DNA of 64,000 nucleotides. Source: Atherix ibis. Taxonomy: Eukaryota; Arthropoda; Insecta; Diptera; Athericidae. The stretch covers positions 35,814,811-35,878,810 of the forward strand of contig OY282605.1 of NCBI GenBank assembly GCA_958298945.1, in the 5' to 3' direction. The notes under the pieces were generated by a model. That model searched no databases and had not been told where the DNA came from. It saw nothing but the letters and a program-made list of their open reading frames with translations. Made by a program: the position numbers and the translations under genes. Shown here one piece after another: positions 56,455-64,000 of this stretch (within the stretch, counting starts at the first letter, position 1; each line of letters starts with the position of its first letter).

Positions 56455-57731
56455 CGAGGGTCATTCAACAAGTACTTAGCCTACAAAAGAAAAACGAAAA
56501 TTTTGGAAAGGCTTTTCCTTTCCACATAATCTTTTTTAACCCGTCCAAAAAATAACTTTTTTAACCCGTCCAAAAAATACTCTAATTTTTTAACCCGTCC
56601 AAAAAATACATTTTCTCGAGGGAAGCAAAATAGCCCTCTGTGCCGACGATGACCTCCTCATTCGACCCAAATCTATTCCCGGCGAGTGATTTTTTCAGGT
56701 TTGGAAACAAAAAATAGTTACAGGGGGCCAAATCTGGAGAGTACGGTGGATGGGGCAGCAATTCGTAGCGTAATTCGACCAATTTGGCTATGGCGACGGC
56801 GGAGGTGTGAGCCGGCGCGTTGTCGTGGTGGAACAGCACTTTTTCTTCGCAAAGCGGGGCCGCTTTTTCTTCAATTCGACGTCAGATCGGCCCAATAAGT
56901 CAGCATAGTAGCGCCCCGTGATTGTTTTACCCTTCTCGAGGTAATCGATGTGGATCACACCTTGTGAATCCCAGAAAACGGTGGCCATCAACTTTCCGGC
57001 CGATCGAACAGTCTTCGCCTTCTTCGGAGCACGTTCGCCGGGTGAAGTCCACTGTTTCGACTGTTCCTTGGTCTCTGGTGTGTACGGTCACGAAACGACG
57101 CAAGAGCTCCGCTGGATTGCGCTGAAACAGCGCCAAACACGTCGCCGATGTGGTCTCACGGTTGCGCTTGTTTTCCGGTGTGAGCAAACGCGGCACCCAT
57201 CGCACCGACAGCTTTCTCATGCCCAGTTTTTCGTATAGAATATGATGCACCATTCCTACTGCGATGCCCACAGTCTCAGCTATCTCGTGAATCTTCAATC
57301 GACGGTCTGCCAACACGAGATCGTGGACTTTTTTAACGTTTTCCTCCGTAGCAGCCGTTTTTGGGGCACCTGGGCGTGGCTCATCAAAAACCGACGTGCG
57401 GCCACAAACAAACTCGTTGAACCAATTCGTGACGGTTGCCATCAAAGGAGAAGAGTCAGCATACACAGCATCCAAGCGATCTTTGATTTCGCTGCACGTT
57501 TTCCCTTCCAAAAACCATAATCTAATCACCGAACGATATTGTTCTTTTTCCATTTTTGTGCAACCGACCGACACGCTCGCTTTCAAAGGCTTTCAAAACA
57601 AAACTAATGAAGGGCATCAACTGACACTTTGACAGTAGGCTATTAAAAGAATGTACTGCACGACGGTAAATTTCTTTTGTGACAGCAGTTCCATCGGGCG
57701 GTGAGGCTAAGTACTTGTTGAATGACCCTCG
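56455..57731 (-). mobile_element. Mariner family D (irritans-like), both TIRs, 1277 bp
   Basis: Left end CGAGGGTCATTCAACAAG followed by TACTTAGCC, with the exact inverse at the right end; TA at 56453-56454 and 57732-57733. The minus-strand frame 56927-57586 encodes YRSVIRLWFLEGKTCSEIKD, FNEFVCGRTSVFDEPRPG, HEIAETVGIAVGMVHHIL, VRWVPRLLTPENKRNR and AELLRRFVTV, then changes frame because the DETWIHH codons of the first catalytic motif are deleted. The frames 56788-56991 and 56582-56839 continue with MATVFWDSQGVIHIDYLEKG, LFHHDNAPAHTSAVAIAKL and YSPDLAPCNYFLF, where Asn replaces the third catalytic Asp. The C-terminus (KLEHRWAKCIELEGDY in the sister) is replaced by a short tandem array. Confidence 0.92.
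56532..56609. repeat. Three tandem copies of a 23-bp mariner segment
   Basis: TTTTTTAACCCGTCCAAAAA followed by ATA occurs at 56532, 56557 and 56586. The sister at 61.9 kb has it once, preceded by the C-terminal coding sequence that is missing here. Confidence 0.9.
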
Positions 57732-57919
57732 TATCTATGGATTTAAGTAAAAGCTGGGCCATCTGTTGGGTTTTTCTCTAAACTAAAAACAACCCATACA
57801 TTTTGCAAGAAAACATGACATTTTTTTATTGAAAATTTAAGTTGAATTTATTACATTTATGTATAAAAACTATTTTCTTTTTTAATTATCATTTCAAGTA
57901 ACATTAGTTTTGGAATGTA

Positions 57920-59150
57920 CGAGGTCTGTTCAAAAAGTATCGCGAATGTTGTGTTTTTTATTTCAAAAATTATTTATTTATTCATGAATATCTATTTTGT
58001 TCCCCTTAAAGTAATCCCCACCAGATATTATACACTTGTGCCAACGTTTTTTTTCCAATCCTCGAACCACTTCAAAAAATCATTTTTTGTGATCTTGTTC
58101 AGCTCCTCCTCGATGCCGTCTTTATCTTCTCAATCGTAGAGTAGCGTCGCCCTTTCATGGGGCTCTTCCGGATTTTTTGGAAGAACAAGAAAAAGTCACA
58201 GGGGGGCAGATTTGGGGAATATGGTGGCTGCGGCATTATTAGTGTGTTGTTTCTGGCCAAAAATGGCAAAAGCCAATTTTTGTTCTTCCAAAAATCCGGG
58301 CGTTTCTGGCGGATTGCTTCCCGCAACTTGCACATAACTTGCAGGTAATATTCATTATTGACCGTTCTACCCTATAGCAAGAACTCATTATGCACCACGC
58401 CTCTGCAATGGAAGAAAACTGTAAGCAAAACCTTCACATTCGATGAAACTTGGCACTTTTTTCGATCTTGGCTCGTGCGGCAGCTTCCATTGGGATGATT
58501 GAGCTTTGGTTTCCACGTCATAACCATAAACCCATGATTTGTCACCAGTTATGACCCTCTGGAACAAATTTAGGTCGTCGCATACAGAGTCCAACAGCTC
58601 CTTAGCAATGTTAATGCAATTCTGTTTTTGGTCGATTTTTGAACAATTTTGGTACGAATTTCGCGGCGACCCGTCTCACGACAAATCATTGATAAAAATC
58701 GAATGGCACGAGCTAATCGATATGCTTAAGTCCTCAGCAACTTCTCTAACGGTGATTCGACGATTGGCCGATACTATTTTCATCACTTCATTAATATTTT
58801 CGTCTGTTGTTGACGTACTCGGTCGTCCGGTACGCTTTTCATCGTTCACATCTTCTCGGCCCTTTGAGAACATTTTGTACCACCGATAAACATTGCTTCG
58901 GTCCAAGGTAGCTTCACCATATATCACAGTCATTATTCGGAATGCGTCTACGCAATTAATTTTGTTTTTCACACAAAATTTGATACAGATTCTTTGATCC
59001 ATTTTTTTGAATGGGCAAAAATCGAAGACGAGCCAAAACACGTGCAAGCAAAGCAACTGTCAAAAATTAACTGAACATTCAAAATGGCCGAACTTGTCAG
59101 CATAAGTGAGAGACATGAGTAGCAACATAAAGCCACAAAAAATCGTTTAT
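57920..59150 (-). mobile_element. Mariner family C, 5' TIR lost, catalytic-motif deletion
   Basis: The left end CGAGGTCTGTTCAAAAAG is intact with TA at 57918-57919. The right end loses similarity near 59150, before the expected TIR. Minus-strand blocks: 58676-59056 (YGEATLDRSNVYRWYKMFSK, GREDVNDEKRTGRPSTSTTD, VREVAEDLSISISSC), 58388-58594 (VITGDKSWVYGYDVETKAQS, first catalytic motif intact) and 58099-58335 (NKNWLLPFLARNNTLIMPQP, PPYSPNLPPCDFFLF). The 42-bp in-frame deletion removing HHDNAPAH is at about 58264. The third motif has Asn for the first Asp of SPDL but keeps CDF. Confidence 0.9.
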
Positions 59151-59260
59151 TCTAATCACCATGGCACTAAAAGTAATTTGGCGACAAAGGATAACAGGAT
59201 AAGGAAATTAAAGTAGAAATGAAAAGAAAAATATTTTTTTTGGAAATTATCCTAGGACCA
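59151..59260. other. Spacer
   Basis: No supported feature. Confidence 0.4.
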
Positions 59261-59334
59261 TAGCTCAGTGGGATTTCAACCCATAACCACTTAGATGGTA
59301 GTTCAGTACGCTAATGACTGTGCTACAGGGCTAA
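59261..59334 (-). repeat. tRNA-derived sequence (Gly-like), SINE head or tRNA pseudogene
   Basis: The minus strand reads CCTGTAGCACAGTCATTAGC, then GTACTGAACTACCATC and TTATGGGTTGAAATCCC. This resembles an A box with D-arm, an anticodon-arm-like segment and a B box with T-arm. It aligns with the tRNA-like piece at 40228-40298 (CACAGTCRTTA; CTxxxCTxCCATC). Acceptor pairing is poor. Two related copies favour a tRNA-derived retroelement over independent tRNA genes. Confidence 0.5.
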
Positions 59335-59544
59335 CAAAACAAACAATATTATTCATATGACCACGCCAACTCAGTATGCAGACTTGAATCAAAACGTTGA
59401 AATTTTCGATGATTTCTCTCAATAAAAGTGGCTTCAAATTCTTGTCGTATATTGTTTTTTAGGTCTTTAATTATTTTTTAACAATTATCATATACTTTTC
59501 CTTTCAAATAGCCTAAAATAAAAGTCAAGCTGTATCAAATTGCT
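59335..59544. other. Unassigned
   Basis: No supported feature. Confidence 0.4.
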
Positions 59545-59800
59545 AGATCTTGGTAGTTAATACACATCAGCAATTCCATGTTTTGACGTGCTGTGGGACT
59601 CGTAGTGGTGTCTTCTTGTAATCACAGCTTATTCAATTTCGGCCACAAAAAAATCATTAACATGTCACGGTAACATTCAGAGTTCACTGTTATGGACTCT
59701 TTACGATCATTTCCGAAGAATAACGGCCCAATAATTCCATCAGCCTATAAACCTAATCAAACTGGATGCATTGGCTTTTCGTAAATTTTAAGTAAAAAAA
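59545..59800 (-). mobile_element. Tc1/mariner family H fragment (middle of transposase)
   Basis: The minus strand, same frame with stops, reads YEKPMHP, ADGIIGPLFFGNDRKESITV, NSECYRDMLMIFLWPKLN, then LQEDTTTSPTARQN. This corresponds to the segment between the first and second catalytic motifs of family H (GIIGPYFF...TVNGERYR...FLWPEL...QQDGATCHTAR). The second-motif region is present in degraded form (QEDTTT). No TIRs. Confidence 0.65.
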
Positions 59801-59809
59801 TCGTCACAA

Positions 59810-61010
59810 ATGCTCGAACATATTGAACGCACACCTTTCTATAGATCGAGCATGTTGGAGACAAACAATATATAGCGATTTGCTCGAATAGTGCATTGAG
59901 ACGGTATTTCAAAATAAAATAAAAAATTTTACTCTGCCACATTTCTTTTTTGCTTTATGATTTTATTATTTATTATTGATAATTTGAAGCTATTTGAAAG
60001 TTACCAGATACAAATTTAAGAAAAGTTATGTCGTTGCATAATATTATAATAAATAATTTGATGTAAAATTTTTTATAGTTGATATAAAAAATGATAAATT
60101 TTCATTCTAAATTTACGATAACATCATTCGAGCAAAAATCGTCCATTTTATCGGCTCGAACGGTGTAATATATACTCGAACATGTTGAACGGACACTTTC
60201 CCATCGATCGAGCATGTTGGAGATAAACAAAATATGGCGTATTGCTTGAATAATGTAATCGCCTTAAATTATAGAAGCTCGATAATTTTAGACAGCTTTT
60301 CATTTGAGCAGCATGTTCGAACGAGATCATTATTGAAATTTTGACATTTTGTAGTATGATTTGTACGAAGAACGTTTGCGTATTAAAAATTGTTTGTTTT
60401 GTTTTTGAAAATGTGATGTGTGCCAGTCGTTCTATTGCGAAATCATGGAAAATTTATTGGTCAACGATGGCAAACCGATACAAAATTCTGTATGTACTGT
60501 CGTTAATGCACTGTTCCCACTCGGACGCTGTTTGAACTGCATCAGCGACATCACTGTAACTATGCCTCCCATTGATGCACTTCGTTTTCATTGCTGCATT
60601 CTCTTAAATCATTCTATTTTCTTTTTTTTTAATATAATTATTATTGTCTTTCATGATGTCCAAATATTTTTTTTTACTTTTTGTTTGATTTCTAAAAGTA
60701 TGACACTGCAAAATGCTAAAAAAACACGTTTGAAAATCATTCATAAATACGAAACAAATGTCAAATGTCGAATAGATGAAGAAAACAATCGATGCTCGAA
60801 CAAATTCTGACTGAACGAACTTTAGTCGAGCTCACGTGTAATAACTGCTCGAAAATTGTTCGAGTGTTCGAGCCCGTGATCGTGATATTTTATTTAACCG
60901 GAAACTTAAATAAATATATTCGAGCTGATGTAATAATTCGTCTATTACTCGAATAGTATAATCGGTGTTATAAAAAAATTCGTTAATAATTCGAGCATTT
61001 ATAGTATTAG
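59810..61010. repeat. Cluster of TCGAA/TCGAGC words with a 90-bp direct repeat
   Basis: 59813-59905 and 60172-60262 are diverged direct copies (CTCGAACATATTGAACGCAC / CTCGAACATGTTGAACGGAC, then TCGAGCATGTTGGAGA and ATGGCG/ATAGCG). Around them, to about 61010, the words CTCGAA, TTCGAA, TCGAGC and their inverses occur roughly twenty times in DNA that is otherwise strongly AT-rich. Possibly the subterminal repeats of an unknown transposon. The 130-codon frame at 60418-60810 lies within and resembles nothing known to me. Confidence 0.6.
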
Positions 61011-61785
61011 AATTATTTTGATTATTCTCTGTGAATACAATTTAAAAATATAACTTTTTGTTATAAAATATATTAGAAATTTATAAGATTTTATAATTTT
61101 TAATTCAGAATTTAAGTTGAACGTCAACATTTAAAGAAAATCATAATTAAATATAAATTAAGATCCCAAAATATATCTTTTCCTATTGTCATTCTATAAG
61201 TACTAAAACCTTAATATTTCTATAAGAAAAATTAAATTTCCTAACATAAAAATATATGTTAAATTAAATAGAAAAATAACAAATAAAAAATTCTTACTAC
61301 ATTTTAGGATAAGTATTAAAAATTTTATATTGTCAATCAACCAAAAATACTCATATAAATATTAAAACGTAATTTCCTCCATAAATGGGGTACTTTGTTC
61401 CTGCATTTTATGTCCATTCATAAAATGATTTGATACGTTTGCATTGCTGACACACAGTGTTATGGCAGGTGCATTAAAATACCAGCCTTAAAACAGCTTG
61501 AAATCGTTGTCGATTAATTTAATTTCGCATCAATAATGATTTCGAAATTTATTATTCATGATGAAAAATTGATTTGTTATTATGTAATTCAAATGCAAAT
61601 TTTCAGAAAATATAATTTTGACGAATTGGAAAAGTTAGTCTTACCATTTTACTGTTGTGCTTTTTTGGGATTTAAAAAATAATTATACTCTTTCTTTTAA
61701 AATTTCCTTTAATACCTTACAATTTAAATCCATATGTTCTATGGTAATAATCTCCTCTTTGTGGGAGATATGAAATTTGTTCATA
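61011..61785. other. AT-rich, nothing recognised
   Basis: No supported feature. Confidence 0.5.
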
Positions 61786-62923
61786 CGAAAGTCGTTCAAC
61801 AAGTACTTAGCCTACAAAAGAAAAACGAAAATTTTGGAAAGGTGACAATTTATTTTTCCACATAATCTCCTTCAAGCTCGATACACTTGGCCCAGCGATG
61901 CTCTAACTTTTTTAACCCGTCCAAAAAATACATTTTCTCGAGGGAAGCAAAATAGGCCTCCGTGGCGACGATGACCTCCTCATTCGACCCAAATCTATTC
62001 CCGGCGAGTGATTTTTTCAGGTTTGGAAACAAAAAGTAGTCACAAAGGGCCAAATCTGGAGAGTACGGTGGATGGGGCAGCAATTCGTCGCGCAATTCGA
62101 CCAATTTGGCCACGGCGACGGCGGAGGTGTGAGCCGGCGCGTTGTCGTGGTGGAACAGAACTTTTTTCTTCGCAAAGCGGGGCCGCTTTCTCTACAATTT
62201 GACGTCAAATCGGCCCAATAAGTCAGCATAGTAGCGCCCCGTGATTGTTTTACCCTTCTCGAGGTAATCGATGTGGATCACACCTTGTGAATCCCAGAAA
62301 ACGGTGGCCATCACCTTTCCGGCCGATCGAACAGTCTTCGCCTTTTTCGGAGCACGTTCGCCGGGTGAAGTCCACTGTTTTGACTGTTCCTTGGTCTCTG
62401 GTGTGTACGGTCACGAAACCACACAAGAACTCCGCTGGATTGCGCTGAAACAGTGCCAAACCCGTCGCCGATGTGGTCTCACGGTTTGCGCTTGTTTTCC
62501 GGTGTGAGCAAACGCCCAGTTCTTCGTGTAGAATATGATGCACCGGTCCCACGGGGCACCTGGGCGTGGCTCATCAAAAACCGACGTGCGGCCACGAACA
62601 AACTCGTTGAACCAATTCTTGACGGTCGCCATCGAAGGAGAGGAGTCACCATACACAGCATCCAAGCGATCTTTGATTTCGCTGCGCGTTTTCCCTTCCA
62701 AAAACAAGAATCTAATCACCCAACGATATTGTTCTTTTTCCGATTTTGTGCAACCGACCGACACGATCGCTTTCAAAGACTCTCAAAACAAAACTAATGA
62801 AGGGAATCGACTGAAACTTTGACAGTAGGCTACTAAAAGAAAGTACTGCACGATGGTTATTTTGTTCTTTTGTGACAGCAGTTCCATCGGGCGGTGAGGC
62901 TAAGTACTTGTTGAATGACCTTC
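61786..62923 (-). mobile_element. Mariner family D (irritans-like), second copy
   Basis: Left end CGAAAGTCGTTCAACAAG with TA at 61784-61785; right end TTGAATGACCTTC with TA at 62924-62925; 1138 bp. Blocks: 62411-62776 (YRWVIRFLFLEGKTRSEIKD, FNEFVRGRTSVFDEPRPGAP, then a deletion of roughly 130 bp covering the second helix-turn-helix), 62250-62552 (GFVTV followed by the same first-motif deletion as in the 56.5-kb copy), 62017-62229 and 61850-62113 (ALCDYFLFPNLKKSLAGNRF, KLEHRWAKCIELEGDYVEK). It keeps the third Asp (CDYFLF) and the normal C-terminus that the other copy lost. Confidence 0.9.
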
Positions 62924-63119
62924 TAAAGAAGTGTACAGCCCCAAACTTCGGGGCTTCGATCTGAAGAAGGCTTCGATCTGAATGATAATTCTTCCACAAG
63001 GAAAATACAGCCCCAAACGTGAATAACTGGGGTTTATGAAAATAGCTCGGCTTTAAACAATTTCATTCTGTAAATTAGGAATCAAATTTTTTGTTAAGCT
63101 ACTTTTTATTTTATTGGCA
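62924..63119. other. Spacer with small duplications
   Basis: GGCTTCGATCTGAA occurs twice (62952-62983), and ACAGCCCCAAAC occurs at 62935 and 63006. Confidence 0.5.
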
Positions 63120-63605
63120 TAAAGTATTTCGGCTGGGATCATAAAGAGCAGAAGACAAACCTCACCTAGGGAGGCTTCCAATATCAAAAACCGATAAAAA
63201 TCTGGAACGAATGAGGGCTCTTATAATCTCAATCATAAGAAAGGTGTGTACTAACACGATGCCGGGAAACCTTACAAATAAATAATCGAATGCATATCTT
63301 GACCTTCTCGTCAGAATCGAAAATGATCCAGATCACTTTAGTCGTGTGATTACTGTTGATAAATATTTGAAAAAGGAAGAATGGCATGCTGATAAATCTC
63401 TTACCCGATAAAAGCTCGAATTAGTAAATCAAAAATCAAGGCCATACTCATTTGTTTTATTGAGAATATGGGGATCGTCCACAAAGTATTTATACCTTTT
63501 TACCTGCTTAAAATGTCTATGACTTTTTTATGTCCCTCAAGATCAAAAACCATTTGATAAGACGTCATCTTTGTGCTATCGATAACATTCAAGGGAAACA
63601 TGAGG
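63120..63605 (+). mobile_element. Decayed mariner transposase fragment, SETMAR-like (family G)
   Basis: With frame changes: RMRALIISIIRKV (second helix-turn-helix region), MPGNLTNK (linker, VPRxLTxEQK), YLDLLVRIENDPDHFSRVIT followed by VDKY (first catalytic motif, TGDE equivalent), EWHADKS, GIVHKVFI, and after a deletion KIKNHLIRRHLCAIDNIQG. The last block parallels KIEKHLK..HPGAVDDIKDS of the 9.2-kb fragment. The second and third catalytic motifs are deleted. No TIRs. Confidence 0.6.
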
Positions 63606-63960
63606 TGATCTTGGGACCATCTTTAAAATATCTTGGGGTGACGCAAGGCTGCGGCTTTAGGATTGCCTACTACACGTTGGTGGGAAGGCTGCGGGGACAA
63701 TTATAGCACTGGCTAGCTTAATGCCAAACCTTGGGGGACCCTGTTGGCAAATGTGGTCGGGTCAGTCCTGTTGTATGCTATGCCAATTTGGGCGGATGGA
63801 TTGATTACAGCAACCTGCATACGTAGAGTTATCTCAATCTACCATAGAAGTGCATTAAGGATTACCTGTGCATTCCGAATAGTTGAAAAAATCATTGGGA
63901 TAATGACCCCGATGGTAGATGGGCTCACGGAGGATCCATGAATAGATCCACGACATGGTG
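63606..63960 (+). mobile_element. Non-LTR retrotransposon fragment, R1/I-like reverse transcriptase thumb
   Basis: With two frames: LKYLGV, then IALASLMPNLGGP, and (63744-63941) LANVVGSVLLYAMPIWADGL and YHRSALRITCAFRIV. These match the KYLGV...A.L.PN.GGP...L..V..S.L.YG.PIW...L...YR.SALR....FRTVS order of R1/I-group polymerases. The frame breaks at TEDP, and no earlier polymerase blocks are present in the window. Confidence 0.7.
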
Positions 63961-64000
63961 ATGTAGGTAAATATCTATCGAAATTTTTGACGGGATACAA

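Noticed and set aside
59185..59200. GGATAACAGGATAA resembling a homing-endonuclease (I-SceI) site
   Set aside because: Differs from the real site and has no associated intron or endonuclease. Chance similarity.
59261..59334. Functional tRNA gene
   Set aside because: A/B-box-like segments are present, but acceptor-stem pairing is poor and a similar degenerate copy exists at 40.2 kb. Treated as tRNA-derived repeat.
60418..60810. 130-codon open frame as a gene
   Set aside because: No family resemblance, and it lies within the TCGAA-word repeat cluster.

Overview
The window looks like repeat-dominated nuclear DNA of an arthropod, most likely an insect. It is strongly AT-rich and has no operons or bacterial-type genes. 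I found no host gene I can defend. Almost everything recognisable is a transposable element or its remains: at least eight mariner/Tc1-type lineages, several non-LTR retrotransposon lineages, a 164-bp tandem satellite, tRNA-derived pieces and a dispersed repeat of unknown type. The species cannot be fixed from the sequence.

Mariner families, named here by terminal inverted repeat (TIR). A (Mos1/mauritiana-like, TIR CCAGGTGTATAAGC): 14.8, 20.8, 39.0 and 43.7 kb. B (341-codon type, TIR AGGTGTAGTAAAAAG): 7.7 and 48.1 kb. C (SETMAR/GVQW3-like, TIR CGAGGTCTGTTCAAAAAG): 18.3, 24.7, 31.5 and 57.9 kb. D (irritans-like, TIR CGAGGGTCATTCAACAAG): 56.5 and 61.8 kb. E (TIR GTGTATAACTTAAAAATGCG): 27.1 kb. 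F (TIR ACAGGTGTAGGAATTAATTC): 53.6 kb, a fragment at 30.6 kb and a lone TIR at 1.2 kb. G (old SETMAR-like remnants): 3.2, 9.2, 17.1 and 63.1 kb. H (41-residue-spacing type): 23.6, 50.3 and 59.6 kb. The most intact transposase is the 337-codon ORF at 48137-49150 (minus). It has lost four residues inside its third catalytic motif.

Non-LTR elements: an internally deleted RTE-type element with target duplications (3.8-5.4 kb); jockey-type pieces at 11.2, 13.0, 37.8, 40.5, 43.4-45.8 and 53.0-53.6 kb; other reverse-transcriptase or RNase H pieces at 1.7, 29.0, 29.9, 49.4 and 63.6 kb. The family A mariner at 43.7 kb sits inside a jockey reading frame, and removing it with one TA restores that frame. 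Long stretches between elements (for example 41.4-43.4, 45.8-48.0 and 54.7-56.4 kb) are AT-rich and featureless to me.

I do not see a new enzymatic system. The most unusual signal is mutational. Several elements carry short, often perfect, inverted or templated insertions (11.5, 16.9, 32.2, 35.5, 37.8, 40.06, 49.3 kb), plus a 100-bp duplication split by 100 bp of mariner-derived filler (45.2-45.5 kb). In some cases the sister copy in the same window shows the sequence before the event, so these look like template-switch repair scars or, alternatively, assembly or amplification artefacts. A second notable point is that families C and D each contain several copies sharing one identical deletion of a catalytic motif, as expected if dead copies were mobilised in trans.
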